Assembly (NCBI RefSeq): GCF_035046505.1
Contig: NC_089824.1
Span: 221,720,596 to 221,784,595, forward strand
Origin: Tiliqua scincoides
Taxonomy: Eukaryota; Chordata; Lepidosauria; Squamata; Scincidae
Direction: 5' to 3'
DNA length: 64,000 nt
Part shown: in pieces, positions 12,300 to 23,544 of the stretch
Numbering within the stretch: the first letter of the stretch is position 1
How the letters are laid out: each line of letters begins with the position of its first letter
The notes under the pieces: model-generated
What the model saw: the letters and a program-made list of their open reading frames with translations, nothing else
Databases searched by the model: none
What the model was told of the DNA's origin: nothing
Translations under genes and position numbers: made by a program

Positions 12300-12375
12300 C
12301 AGCACAATCCTATGCTTGCCTGCTCAGGAGTAAGCACCATTGGGTTCAGTAGGGAAGCGCATCTAGGATTGCAGC
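12300..12375. repeat. Short palindromic repeat, Harbinger-MITE-like
   Basis: Begins 'cagcacaatcctatgc' and ends 'ctaggattgcagcc', with 'aggagtaagcaccattggg' inside. This is the arrangement of the family seen at 16218, 48811, 50818, 57156 and 58605. The target duplication is not readable here. Confidence 0.55.
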
Positions 12376-12391
12376 CGGGGGGGGGGGAGCA

Positions 12392-13064
12392 TTATAGAAG
12401 TTTATGAAATTATGCACCGTGTGGATAAATCGGAGTAGTATGTTTCCTCCTGTCTCATCATACAAACACTCAGGGTCATCCAGGGCTTTTGATGCACAGG
12501 AGAGTCAGGACTGACAGAAGAACGTCCCAGTCACCACATCTCAAAAAGGACATAGTGGAACTGGAAAAGGTGCAGAAGAGAGCAACCAAAATGATAACTG
12601 GGCTGGGGCGCCTCTTTAATGAGGAAAGGCTACAGCGTTTGAGGCTCTTCGGTCTAAATAAAGGCACCTAAGGGGGGACATCCACCAAAATTGACTGGCC
12701 AGGGAGTTTAGAACAGACAAAAGGAAATGTGCCTTACCCAGGGTGTGATTAGTCTGTGGAACTCCTTGTCACAGGATGTGGTGATGGCATCAGGCCTAGA
12801 TGCCTTTAAAAGGGGATTGGACAGATTTCTAGAAAAAAGGCCATCACGGGTTACAAGCTATGATTAATATGTGTGACCTCCTGGTTCTAAAAATAGGCTA
12901 CCTCGGAATGCCAGGTGCAAGGGAGTGGCAATAGGATGCAGGTCTCTTGTTGTCCTGAGTGTTCCCTGAGGCCTCTGGTGGGCCACTGTGAGATACAGGA
13001 AGCTGAACTAGGTGGGTCCCCTTTGGCCCATCAGGGATCTTCTCATGTTCTTAAGTTCTTATGG
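12392..13064 (+). mobile_element. CR1 LINE fragments, rearranged
   Basis: A short CR1 piece (about 12392-12466, 'gaaattatgcaccgtgtgga') precedes a longer one (12527-13064). The longer one encodes [21 protein letters not shown] and ITGLGRL, then the 3' UTR and a 'tgttcttaagttctta' tail. The order of parts is not that of one intact CR1, so two insertions or a deletion are involved. Confidence 0.85.
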
Positions 13065-13139
13065 AATTGCTGCCATGGGATGGTTGGGGTGGCATCCTGG
13101 GCCAGCAATACTGGACACTGGCCAAGGGTCTATACCCAT

Positions 13140-14405
13140 TAGAAGGCCCACTCAATCTAAAACACCTCATGGGGTGGTTGTTGCACCCTTGTTCCAAACC
13201 TTGTTTGGGATTTTCTTTGCTGTCCTGCTGAAGCATGCCTTTGGAACTGCAACAGAAGGCATCTATCTCCGGACCAGATCAGACGGAAAGCTCTTCAACC
13301 TCTCCAGACTGAGAGCAAAATCCAAAGTCCAGCTGAAATGTCTGCGTGACTTCCTCTTTGCCGACGATGCAGCTGTCACTACCCACTCTGCCAAAGATCT
13401 CCAGCAGCTCATGGATCGTTTTAGCAAGGCCTGCCAAGATTTTGGACTGACAATCAGCCTGAAGAAAACACAGGTCATGGTTCAGGATGTGGACTCACCT
13501 CCCAGCATTTCAATCTCTGCGCATGAACCAGAGGCTGTCCATGACTTTGTGTACCTTGGCTCAACGATCTCCGACACTCTTTCTCTCGATACCGAGCTAA
13601 ACAAGCGCATCGGTAAAGCAGCTACCACGTTTTCCAGACTCACAAAGAGAGCCTGGTCCAACAAGAAGCTGACGGAACATACCAAGGTCCAGGTCTACAG
13701 AGCTTGCGTCCTGAGTACACTTCTGTACTGCAGCGAGTCATGGACTCTTCGCTCACAACAGGAGAGGAAACTGAATGCTTTCCACATGCGCTGCCTCCGA
13801 TGCATCGGCCTCACCTGGCAGGACAAAGTTCCAAACAACACAGCCCTGGAATGTGCTGGAATCCCTAGCATGTATGCACTGCTGAAACAGAGATGCCTGC
13901 GTTGGCTCGGTCATGTCGTGAGAATGGATGATGGCCAGATCCCAAAGGATCTCCTCTATGAAGAACTCGTGCAAGGAAAGCACCCTACAGGTAGACCACA
14001 GCTGCGATACAAGGACATCTGCAAGAGGGATCTGAAGGCCTTAGGAATGGACCTCAACAAGTGGGAAACCCTGGCCTCTGAGCGGCCCGCGTGGAGGCAG
14101 GCTGTGCAGCATGGCCTTTCCCAGTTTGAAGAGACACTTGGCCAACAGACTGAGGCTAAGAGGCAAAGAAGGAAGGCCCATAGTCAGGGAGACAGACCAG
14201 TGACAGACTGCACTTGCTCCCGGTGTGGAAGGGATTGTCACTCCCAAATCGGCCTTTTCAGCCACACTAGACGCTGTTCCAGAACCACCTTTCAGAGCGC
14301 AATACCATAGACTCTCGAGACTGAAGGTTGCCAACTAGTAGGGTGGTTGTGAGGATAAAAGGAGAAGGTAGAAGAAGGTACGGTGTTATATAAATGTGAA
14401 TAACA
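13140..14405 (+). repeat. SINE/MIR-like 3' tail split by an RTE-like LINE
   Basis: 'aacacctcatggggtggttg' (left, to 13181) and 'ggttgtgaggataaaaggag' (right, from 14341) together resemble the 3' part of a reptile SINE or MIR-type tail, continuing to 'gttatataaatgtgaataac' at 14405. The duplication GGGTGGTTGT marks where the LINE at 13182-14340 landed. Outer boundaries are uncertain. Confidence 0.45.
13182..14340 (+). mobile_element. RTE-like LINE, 5'-truncated, open reading frame kept
   Basis: The frame from 13188 to 14310 is uninterrupted. It starts inside the reverse transcriptase (FGIFFAVLLKHAFGTATEGI) and continues with the catalytic site FLFADDAAVTTH, YLGSTISDTLSLDTELNKRI, LLYCSESWT, RLGHV-type RWLGHVVRMDDGQIPKDL, and a C-terminal CCHC zinc finger (C-x2-C-x12-H-x3-C near 14211-14275). 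The 3' end follows shortly after as 'ctgaaggttgccaac' plus 'tagta'. A perfect 10-bp duplication GGGTGGTTGT flanks it (13172-13181 and 14341-14350). The intact frame and sharp duplication suggest a fairly young insertion. The endonuclease is missing. Confidence 0.9.
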
Positions 14406-14512
14406 ACCACCACATGTGCCATCTAAAGGCACATGGGGAGCCCAGTGCAGGTCTTTGCCCCAGGGCCCCCAGAAACCTGGCACTAACTGGGTGTGGCACT
14501 GGTCATTATTAT

Positions 14513-14745
14513 CTTAGATGGCTTCAAAAGGAGTTTGCACACATTCATGGAGGATGAATCTGTTATTGGCTGTCATGATGGTTATGTTGAACCTCAGTAT
14601 TCAGGCACAGTCTACCTCTGATTGCCTGTTGCTGGGGAGGCAAAAGCAGGGGAAGACTCTTGCCTTCGAGGCCTGCTTGTGGCCTTCCTAGAGGCTTCTG
14701 GGACTTGATGGCCCACTGTGGTCTCATCCAGCAGAGCTTCTCCTC
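14513..14745 (+). mobile_element. Old CR1-type LINE 3' fragment
   Basis: 'gatggcttcaaaaggagttt', 'ttcatggaggatgaatctgt', 'tgcctgttgctggggaggca' and 'cttctgggacttgatggcc' follow the order of an older CR1/L3-type 3' end. Heavily diverged. Confidence 0.65.
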
Positions 14746-15659
14746 TAGGTCTGTGGTAACGTTGTGTTGTTCTAAGTCCAACATCACTAGTATGCCAACA
14801 TGTTGTGAAGTATGACAAAAGTATGTACAGTACACCTATAGCACAGTACCCTCTATCGTATGGTCTTGCCTTGGAAAGTGGCCTGACAAGCCTTGCTGGG
14901 GCTGGCTGAAATCAGATGGGGAATGTTCAGAAATGAGGCGAATGGGTGCTGCTGCCATCTGTGGACATCTGGCCAGGCATGTTTGTAGGGTCTTGAAAGA
15001 CTCCAGGTAGGGGAGTTTGTGATCTGCAGCAGGGCGTCATGAAATGTCCCCTACATTTGCACAGTGGGGTCTGGAAGATTTTTCCTCTTGTTTTAAAGGG
15101 ACCACTCAAGCAGAGAACACATTACCCTCACATCAGTTCCATGAAGGGTGCAACAAGTCTGTCAAATGTGTGGCTTTTGCCTTCAGAATCCTTGCAGCCG
15201 GGGAGGGGCAGGGCACAATCTTTCCCACTGGACGCTTGCAAATATTTTGAAGGGAACACCCACGCATTACACATGGTGCATCCGCCATCACAAACATGAG
15301 CATCTGTGCGTTTTGTAATTAGGCCTCCGATGCTCACCAGATCTCCTTGGAACTCTGTCAGCTGTCGCCCACAGGGCTGCCATGTGGTGTTGCTGTGTCA
15401 TAAGAGCATAAGAACCACCTTGAGATCCATCTAATCTGACCTTTTGTTCTTGAACCCCTGTAGAGATCACAGGGCCAGCCTGAGACCTCCTGGTGCCTGG
15501 GCATTGTGCCAAATGCTGCCTCACCAACCTGGTGATATGCCACCCTCTGCTCTTCTCACTCTCTAGATCGAAAAGGAAGAGGCCCATCACTCCCCTCTCC
15601 TACACACTTCCTCTTGTGCTCTGCCCCCGTCTTTCTTTCCCAATCCAGGATGTGGGTTA
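14746..15659. other. Unassigned, with a degraded CR1 scrap
   Basis: 15399-15540 begins 'cataagagcataagaacca' and includes 'gatccatctaatctgacc', consistent with an old minus-strand CR1 3' end. The remainder has no recognised content. Confidence 0.45.
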
Positions 15660-15841
15660 CAGTACCATAGCTCTGCACTGCGTAACCAGCCCCTCGCACT
15701 CGTCATCTGAGCCATTTGGGGCAGCAACAGCAACCCAGAAGGGTTCCGATTGTGAACGAGAAGGGCCAGTTACACGGTGCATTGCACAACCTGCAATACT
15801 TACCATGCCACACGCACACACACCCTGTAGCTATGCTACTG
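15660..15841. mobile_element. hAT MITE, GTAGC family
   Basis: Termini CAGTACCATAGCT and AGCTATGCTACTG are inverted. The interior has the family's 'gagccatttggggcagcaac' and 'tgcaatacttaccatgcc'. No clear target duplication remains. Confidence 0.6.
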
Positions 15842-16217
15842 AGTGGAGGAGACACAGCAGCAGTGGAGGCAAGTGGGTAGATGAAGGTAGGCACCTGCCT
15901 CAGGCAACCTCACAGATGGGCTGGCCCTGGGAAAGCACAGGCAGAGCTTGATGGAGAAGGTGGCTGCCATCCCTTGTCATTTATCCCCCACACCTTGTTT
16001 TTCTAGAGTAAGACTTATGCCTCGGATCAGAGATTCCACTGAGCTATCATGGCTTGTAGCCATCAGTAAATTTTTCCACCGTGGAAACATTTTTGTCTAG
16101 GAAAAGCATCTCATGGGGCTTGTAATAGTCTGAATGGTAAATTTTGCTGGGCCATAAGTTCTTAGAAAACCCCAGAAAACTCTTGAATGCATTGTTCCTA
16201 GATCTAAGCAGTTAAAT
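15842..16217. other. Unassigned
   Basis: No gene or repeat recognised. Confidence 0.4.
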
Positions 16218-16311
16218 GACCAAATCCTAGACATGTCTACTCAGAAGTAAGTCCCATGAAGTTCAATGGGACCTACTTTCAGAAAAGTCTGTACAATATA
16301 GGATTGCAGCC
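16218..16311. repeat. Palindromic Harbinger-MITE-like repeat
   Basis: Contains 'ctactcagaagtaagtccca' followed by 'caatgggacctactttcag' and ends 'ataggattgcagcc', an imperfect palindrome shared with the copies at 48811 and 50818. Confidence 0.6.
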
Positions 16312-16409
16312 TTGGCTTTTGTGCAAACGGACAGAAACCGATTCAGCTTCCTCTTTGGCAAAATCATGATGGAGCTGGATAAGAGAGGGCAGGAGGGCTT
16401 GCCCCAGAT

Positions 16410-16616
16410 CAGTGGCGTAGCTAGAGGGGTGCAGAGCACTAAGTTTTGCAAGCACCTCACTGTGCTGTGCAAGCAGCCCCTCCCCTTCAGAGTCATTCCA
16501 GACTGGCAAACTCCTGGCTCCAAAGGGGAGGGGGAGAGCCCCTTACATGCTGTGGTGGGACTCCCTGCAAGACTCCCTCCTTATAGTGTTTTGCACCCCC
16601 TTTAGCTACACTTCTG
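16410..16616. mobile_element. hAT MITE, GTAGC family (207 bp)
   Basis: Starts CAGTGGCGTAGCTAGAGG and ends near TTTAGCTACACTTCTG. Flanking octamers CCCCAGAT (16402-16409) and CCCCAGAC (16617-16624) match at 7 of 8, an 8-bp duplication as expected for hAT. No coding capacity. Confidence 0.8.
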
Positions 16617-16748
16617 CCCCAGACTTTAATTTTGAATGTGGGGAGAAGAAGGAGAAACAGGTAATAAGGATCAGTGGGTTGGACTTTTGGGACACCTGTT
16701 AGGAGTAGCAGCTCAGTTCCTCAGAAATCAAGCAGGGATCGGTTCAGT

Positions 16749-16796
16749 CCAATTGGGAGCTGAGGTGACAGTTGCCACCCTGGCAACAAACATTGG
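16749..16796 (+). promoter_or_regulatory. CCAAT / paired GTTGCC half-sites / CCAAT cluster
   Basis: CCAAT at 16749-16753, a palindrome GTTGCC-accct-GGCAAC at 16771-16787 and ATTGG at 16792-16796 lie within 48 bp. The palindrome has RFX half-sites but a 5-bp spacer rather than the usual two. No transcript is identified beside it. Confidence 0.25.
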
Positions 16797-17338
16797 TGGA
16801 AGATGATGACATCCAGAGTGTGGAGGGAACTCCTCTGGGCACAGAGAGCCCTGGAGACAAGACAGAGGTTTGTCTGGATCCGGGGTTCAGTGGTGTTGTT
16901 GGTTTCTCTGTTATTTACTTTTGTAACACAATCAGGGCTGTGGGATTAGTGTTGGGTCTCATGGTTGTGAGATGCTCTGGAGTTCACCCAATCCAGTCTG
17001 CTCTGCCAGGTGTGATGATGGCAATAAGTCAGAGACCAGCTGCCCAGCCTAATCCGCTGCTGGGCTTGTGGGAAACTCTAAGGGGATTGGGCTGGCTCCA
17101 TTATTCCCACATGGGATTTGGCTGCAGAGTCAGGGAGCCAGGATTCTCTCCTCTTCCCAGGGTGCCTCGTGCCTGTTTGCTCAGGAGTGGCTCTGTTTTC
17201 ATGAGTCAATAGGCTGATGCCACCATCCTGTTGCCGTGGAGACAGCTTCCTCTTGGGATGCTGATGATGTCACTGGGATGCGGTTAGCTGAGCCCAGAGA
17301 GGATGCTTGGACTGTGGCAACCATTTTCTAGGGGAAAT

Positions 17339-17415
17339 CTTCAACTTTGGATGTGAAATCTGTTTAGGATGTGAAATCCTAAACTTTGGATGTGAAAACT
17401 TTGGATGTGAAATCT
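17339..17415 (+). repeat. Short imperfect tandem repeat
   Basis: 'ctttggatgtgaaa' and its variant 'ttaggatgtgaaatc' recur four times in about 75 bp. Confidence 0.75.
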
Positions 17416-18059
17416 CCATGTTTCCCTGGATTTCCTGGGGAAATAAAAACAATATCACCATATCATTTCGTGAAGAACTGGCAATAAGAATGTGGTCTTT
17501 TTATCTGTTTTGTGGCTAGTGCAACCCTGAGATGAGATCAGAGAAACCTGAGTTTTGCCCTTCTGGCTGTATCCTTAAGCCTGGTTTTGCACTGTGTTAA
17601 CTTCATGATTGTTTCATATATCAAGTAAGAACAACAGAAAAGAAGAGCGAAACTTTTCACTGCCAGGAGTCAAGAGTTTTATTTATTTATTGGGAGTTAC
17701 TTTACCTTTAGAAGTGGGTTATAACTGGCTGGCTGTGTATTTTGCCTGTTGATATTGGGAAGATAGGTCGATTCATTCCTGTTGTACGAAACATTTTACA
17801 GGAGTATGATAGCCTTCCTGAGGGAGTGGAAAACAAAGCTGACTGGAAAACAGAACAAAATACTGCTCACCCCCAAAAATCTGAAGGGTAAAATGCAAAG
17901 GGGGGCACCTTCTTTTTTCCCACTAGGAAATTACTACTTAGGAGGGTTCAGTTCCTTATCTCCATGTAAAATAATCCACTTGGAGCAAGCAGCCAGAGAT
18001 TGCAATCCCTGCTGCCTCTTTTGTAGAGTGCCAATTTTTCTGGCACTTTTTGCATGAGG

Positions 18060-18179
18060 CATGGGCAGCAATTGTGGGGAGGGGCGCAATTGTACAAGTG
18101 GGTGGCCAGACCGTTGCCCCCAGGCAACCTGAAGCCCAGTGCCATTGCTACCCCTGCACCCCCTCTAGCTATGCCACTG
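18060..18179. mobile_element. hAT MITE, GTAGC family, partial
   Basis: The right terminus 'cctctagctatgccactg' is clear and preceded by the family's CA-rich interior. The left end is lost. Confidence 0.5.
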
Positions 18180-18602
18180 TGGCTGCTCCGCAGAAGGCAG
18201 CTTCATCTGATCAAGCAAAGAGAGGGAGTGCTGTGTTCACTGAAGCCCCTTTTCATTTCAATGTTCCATGGAGATTTTAAAAAAAATGTTTTTGGAGGGA
18301 GGCTGTTATCTCACCGTGCATCCCTGTGCAATCTCAGTCAACCAAGGCTGACCTCTACCAACTCCAGACAGCATAAACCTGAGACTGCTTTCCCATGATG
18401 GAGCTTCCTCCAGCCTTCACTCTTGAGTTCAAGAGTATTCAAATACCTAGAAAAGTACCCCAGGATCCCAAAACATGCTTACCCACCTGCAGCTGGACTG
18501 TCCATTTTACCTCCCAGTTATAGACTGAACCTTATTTGATTTTCATGTGGTTTTGACCTGCTTTTGTTACTTGCCCCAGATCATAGTGCTTTGCATTTGG
18601 AA
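18180..18602. other. Unassigned
   Basis: No gene or repeat recognised. Confidence 0.4.
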
Positions 18603-18795
18603 GAGTAGTGTAGCCAGAGGGGGTGCACAGGCACCAAAACACACCATGTAAGCAGCTCCTCCCATGCCTCATCAAAGCCATTCGGGGCAGCGATGGCAAC
18701 ACGCAGGCTCCTACAGTGAGTAGGAGGGGCCACTTACATGGTGCATTGTGGCTCCTGCAGTACTTACCATGCACCCCCCTCTGGCTATGCTACTG
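18603..18795. mobile_element. hAT MITE, GTAGC family
   Basis: Begins 'agtagtgtagccagaggggg' and ends 'ctggctatgctactg', with 'aaagccattcggggcagcg' and 'gtgagtaggaggggccactt' inside. Same subfamily as the element at 15660. Confidence 0.65.
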
Positions 18796-19472
18796 ATTTG
18801 GAATCTGATGTTGTGAATGAGGCAGGACCTATGGCAATGCCCAGCCTGCGTGCCTGGAATTTGACAAAAGTACGGGCATCTGTAAATAGATATCTGTCAA
18901 TAATCTTGGATGTTCCCTTGATGAGATCTCCCTGGAAGATGGCAAAGCCATGGTGGGGAGAGCGATAGAAGGTGACTAACCCTTCCTCCGCACTCTCAGC
19001 AGGAAGACATGAGAGTGTAACAAAAGATGCTTTTTTCTAGCCGCTTCTGGATGAGACAGATTTGGTCTGAGTTGGAGAGAGAGAGACGCACACACAGGAA
19101 AGAGAAGCTGCAGAGGACAAGTCAGTGTGGTGAAGCACCTGGGGGTGGGGCGGAAGGCCTCTGTGGGGATCTGCTGGCAGCCTTGTAAGGAGGGCTCAGC
19201 TGTCTGCCTCCAGTGCTCTACCAGGAAATATGTAATGAAGCAAATATCACCAAGGTACTTGGAGGCTCCAGTGATCCCTCCACCAAAAGAAGCCAAAATC
19301 TGGTCAGCCTGGCCCCTGCCCCCTGGAGCTTCTCATGGGAAGTGGGGAACACACAGAACACATACACTGTTCTAGACCAGAGCATCGGCCTGCCAGTCCG
19401 TGTGTTGTTCATTCTGACTGGCAGAGGTGACTCTCCAGGGGTGCAGTTGGAGGCCATTCCAAGCTCTGCCCC
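18796..19472. other. Unassigned
   Basis: No gene or repeat recognised. Open frames here are short and overlapping on both strands. Confidence 0.4.
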
Positions 19473-19562
19473 TTGAGAACCCTCAACTGGTGATGCTGAG
19501 GACTGACACTGGGACCTTCAAGGTGCTACGCTGGTGCTCCACCACAAGCTACAACCCCTCCC
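19473..19562 (-). mobile_element. tRNA-derived SINE fragment
   Basis: On the minus strand it reads 'gttgtagcttgtggtggagc', then an A-box-like region, 'accttgaaggtcccagtgtc' (B-box region) and 'cctcagcatcaccagtt'. This is the layout of the reptile tRNA SINE seen at 23545 and 44170. Diverged. Confidence 0.6.
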
Positions 19563-20404
19563 CAGGTCAGTTTCCGACTTAGCACTACTAACCTCAATCC
19601 ACCAGCCTGCAAATTTAGGCATTACCAACCTCAATCCACCTAACCTGCTATTTTAGGATTGTTTGCATTGGCAGCCTACCAGGCCAAGTCAGACCCGGTG
19701 TGCAGCCTGCCAAGCCAAGCCAGACCCAGTGTGTGCCCTTGGCATGCAAGCGACTACCTTACTACAGCTGCTTTTCTCCCACAGATGCCATGTGCTGAGC
19801 CACTCATGAAAAGAAGCCTCTGTTTTGACTGTGGAGAGCTTCTCCAAAAGTGTGTTCGGTCCATTAAGGCGCTAGCCACAAGGTGTCCCCACTGCCTCGG
19901 GATGGACAATATCCTCCTCCTGCTAAAAACCATGCCTGGTTTGTGTAGGAAGCAAGCCCACTCCCTCCTTTGCACAGATGTGCTAGCTGGCACTGCACCC
20001 TTATAGGCGGTTGTCATCTGATAAAGGCATATAGATCCCACAACCATTTTCATGTAAGAAGAGCCCACACTGGTGTGAGGTTGCTGTGAGCGGTGGGGGA
20101 GACAAAGTCCAGTCATTGGCCCAATCCACCCCCCATGGGCACTGCTGGGACCTCAAGCATCAGCCAAGTGGGCCAAGTGGGCAAGTGGACCACCTTTCAG
20201 CACTGTATCTTGTGGCAGCACATTCCATCATTAATTAAGAAGGACTTCCTTTTGTCAGTCCTGGATCTACTGCCTGCCAATTTCAGTGGTTAACCAAAGT
20301 ATTAGCATTTATCTCTCTTCACCATACTTAATTCCCTAGACCTCTGTCTCTGTTCTACCTCTGCCCCCCAGACATTTTTCAAAGAGTGGGAGAATGTTGG
20401 TTTT
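19563..20404. other. Unassigned
   Basis: A short direct repeat 'agcctgccaagccaagccag' / 'agcctaccaggccaagtcag' sits near 19672-19730. Nothing else is recognised. Confidence 0.4.
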
Positions 20405-20490
20405 AGGCTAGGGAAGAACTGGGTTCCAGTCCCTGCTCAGCAATGACCTTGAGTGTATCCCTGCCTCTCAGCCTAGCATCTCTCACATGG
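20405..20490 (+). mobile_element. MIR-like SINE
   Basis: 'ctgggttccagtccctgctc' followed by 'gcaatgaccttgagtgtatc' and 'ctgcctctcagcc' is the core of a MIR-type SINE, an ancient amniote family. Confidence 0.6.
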
Positions 20491-20925
20491 CTGCTGAGTA
20501 GACCCCGACTTCTTGGAGTTCAGGCTGCATTCACACGCAGTTCATGAATTAAAATTGTTCTCTTGCAGACAAGTGATTCTGCCCAGGCCTGATCCCATAG
20601 TATTTGCATGTGGGAGTAAAGGATAGGTTTGGTGTGGGGAATCCCTGTGCTCTGCTGTTCCCTCCCTCCCCATTTGTGCACTCCAGAGCAGGAGAAGTGA
20701 TTACACAGCTCTCACCGATTTAAAAAAGATAAAATAAAATAGGAAGAAAGGAAACGGCAGGACCTTGGTGGGGGGGAGAGTGGCCTTGTGTATAACATTT
20801 TGCTAAGTTCATCATTGTGTCATGGTGAATATCATGTGATAGTCAACCATCTTTCCACCATGGCAATCGCTGCACTATCCAGGGAGAGGATGCATCTTGC
20901 CAGGTCAAAGTCTTAACAGGGTCAG
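20491..20925. other. Unassigned
   Basis: No gene or repeat recognised. Confidence 0.4.
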
Positions 20926-21240
20926 AAGAGCTCTGCCAGATCAAACTAAGGGTCCATCTAGTCCAGCCTCCTGCCTCCCATAGTGGCTCACCAGGTGCCC
21001 CCAGGAAGACTGAAAGCAGGGAACAATAGCCTTCCTCCATTATTATATGTCTCCAGCATCTATTGCGCAGGGGTATACTGCCTCTGAGCTTGGAGGATCC
21101 ATTTAGGCATCATGCCAAATATCCATAGTTACACCTCTCCTCCTCCTCCTCCTCCTCCTCCATTAACTTGTCTAATCCTCTTTTAAAGTCCACAGCTAGT
21201 AGCTAGCACAATGTCTCCTGGCAGTGAGTTCCACAGATAA
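20926..21240 (-). mobile_element. Old CR1 LINE 3' fragment
   Basis: 'gggtccatctagtccagcct', 'agtggctcaccaggtgcccc', 'cttgtctaatcctcttttaa' and 'agtgagttccacagataa' are the minus-strand CR1 3' end in order, strongly diverged. A (TCC)n run at about 21136-21162 sits within it. Confidence 0.75.
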
Positions 21241-22768
21241 ATATGGATGACTCATCCTATTACACGCTAACACCCAGAAAATGGAATACCTCGGCTGGAA
21301 GACCTCAGACAAAGACGACTGGGCTGTGAGCCCCCCATGTGACAAACCAGATTTTTATTGTGCAAGCCACCCCCTCCTAACTGGACTCCTTCATTGGAAA
21401 AGTCTATCCAGGTCTTTGCTTTGAATCATTGCAGCTCCATCACTGTTGAATTCAGGGCTGGCACAAACATTTGGGTGCCCAAGGTGACAAATTGAGGCTT
21501 CATGCCTCTTCCACTGCTTACCATGGAGAATCGTGTAGATTTCTTGTGCTCTTGGGTAGCCTGTGTTCATTTCATTGGGGCTTGTGCAGATCTTCATGGC
21601 TAGGTGTGCCCCAGAATCAAACCTGTTTGTTTTGAACTCTGCTGCCCTTGATGGTAACCAAGAACTGCTGCCTCCTGGCAGGGCCACCTTGGTGTGAATG
21701 GATCCCTTCCCCCCCCCCCGATTTCTCACCCTTGGCATAGGCTCTTATCTTATGAGTATACAAAGGCTCTCTGGGGTCAGGGTTCATCTCCCGCCAAAGG
21801 CAGAAGAGTGAGCTGTGGCTGCGATGTGATCCTCTTGCACTTGCCCGCACTCAGGAGGTTTCAGACTCAGTTGCTGGCATCCCTAGCTAAAGGAGATCTG
21901 GTAGCAGGAAATGGGGGGGGGGGGCTCTCCTGAAGCCCTGGAAAGCTGCCACCACTGCACTGAATTAGATGGGCTCCATAGAAGGCAACTTCACATGACT
22001 TTGCAGAGTAACTGCTGGTGTCCTTGCAAGATGTTGTACCAAGCAGTAAGGCTCATTAGGTCTTTTCCCCACCCCTCCTTCTCAGTGTCCAGCCAGCAGG
22101 TGATGCAAAAGATTGCTTGGCTGCACTGAAATGAAGGTTTAGTCTTGGCACTTCTTTAGCACCAGGGTTCTCTAGAACAAAGTAAAGATATCCATGTCAT
22201 GCAACTGTTGTGATGAGACTTCCCTGCATGCATGCAGGTAGGGTGGAAGAAGAATACTTTTGACCAGGAAGAACAAAGTACTTCCACCCATCAACATGGG
22301 CAGTCTCCAGTGGTGGATACTGGCATGTTGCAGCCCCCCCCCCCCCCCCGCTTGATGTAATCTCTGAAAAACTGTCCTGGCTCAGCTGTGTGAATGGCCT
22401 TTCTCTTCCAGACCTCTGATGCTGACAAACTGAGCTTCCCCTTTGTAAGAGGTGTGACTTCCTGGCTCCTCCTCCCTTAGACAATAAGGCCTGGGACAAC
22501 CACTGCTCTTGGGTGTGTGTGTCAGTGGGTAAACTGGGAGCTCTGTCCTCATCTGGGGCACCTACAGCCAGAGGTGGGTAGACTTCAGGCTTGTGGAATC
22601 TGTGTTGCTTCTTGCTGGAGGTCCACCAACTGGAGTCCGGAGCAAAATAGTGGGAAGATGCCAGCTGAACCCCCGAGCCAGACACTGGGATAATCTGAAG
22701 ATACAAGCAGAAATCTCTGCCTAGGCTGTTGCATATCAGTCAAAGGCAGCCAATTAAGGGCAGCAGCT
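21241..22768. other. Unassigned
   Basis: No gene or recognised repeat. Poly-C runs lie at about 21710-21719 and 22336-22350, and a poly-G run near 21913-21924. Confidence 0.4.
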
Positions 22769-22880
22769 CAGTAGCATAGCTACTGAGAGGCAGCGCAGTA
22801 AGTATTACAGGTGCTGCAATACACTGTGTAACCGGCCCCCCCACTTGCCATTGGAGCCATTCTCAGCAGCGACCGATACA
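22769..22880. mobile_element. hAT MITE, GTAGC family, partial
   Basis: Left terminus CAGTAGCATAGCTACTGAG, then 'agtaagtattacaggtgctg' and 'cattggagccattctcagc' as in related copies. The right end is not found. Confidence 0.5.
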
Positions 22881-23074
22881 CTACTTCAGCAGCTGGCAAA
22901 GAATGCCAGGGCATGGTTGGAGGGCATGTGATACAGCCTGGTCAGCTAACTGCCTGGGCACCTCATGGAAGCCATCTTGATTTCCATGATGGGAATAAAA
23001 AATTGGATATGAGTGCAAGAAACCATTTTTTAGTTCTAGTCTTTAAGGAATAGCAGTTGTGTCATCACATTTAA
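22881..23074. other. Unassigned
   Basis: Nothing recognised. Confidence 0.35.
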
Positions 23075-23165
23075 GCATGGATTCCTGTTTTACAGCTGGG
23101 AAACTGAGGCTCAGAGGACAAGTTGCCCATTGCGAAACTATCGGATGTTGGAAACCTTGTGCTGA
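23075..23165 (+). mobile_element. MIR-like SINE
   Basis: 'ttttacagctgggaaactga' and 'ggctcagaggacaagttgcc' match the conserved core of MIR. This is an ancient insertion. Confidence 0.75.
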
Positions 23166-23269
23166 TCTAGTAGATCACCCAGTGATTTACCACTGGTTCC
23201 TAATTTACCTCTTGATTCTTGAAAAGGACTGTCTTCTCCCATATGAATGTTCCTAATGTTTAGGCTACT

Positions 23270-23520
23270 TTTTCAGAGGTCTTTCTTCATGTGCCTTCAG
23301 AGTTTAGGTGTACGGCTATGAGAAGCAGCACCTTCTTGGTGCAGGCATCTGAATTGTGGAAGCCTTTCCATTTTCATCTTTCTCCGCCTTCTGTGCTGCC
23401 TTTTGGCAACATCTGCCACAGTCGCTTGCACTTTGTATTTGCTGGTATAGAAGGGTAATAATGTGGGCCTACTTTATAGGATTGTTGTACTGACTACTAC
23501 ATGGATGTATGTGAAGTGCA
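23270..23520 (+). mobile_element. Possible L2-type LINE tail and SINE remnant
   Basis: 'agaagcagcaccttcttggt' followed by 'tgaattgtggaagcctttcc' resembles the C-terminal AFSVVAPELWN region of L2. 'actttataggattgttgtac' after it resembles a MIR/SINE tail. Highly diverged and tentative. Confidence 0.35.
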
Positions 23521-23544
23521 GCAGGAAGGGGGAGAAGAGAGCCC

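Larger units (their letters stand above)
16625..18059. other. Unassigned; promoter-like motifs and a short tandem repeat
   Basis: No gene recognised. It holds a CCAAT/X-box-like cluster (16749-16796), a second X-box-like motif GTTGCCGTGGAGAC (17230-17243) and a short tandem repeat (17339-17415). The remainder is unassigned. Confidence 0.4.

Noticed and set aside
16772-17212. 146-codon plus-strand frame after the X-box-like cluster
   Set aside because: No ATG near its start, no domain and no splice context; likely chance.
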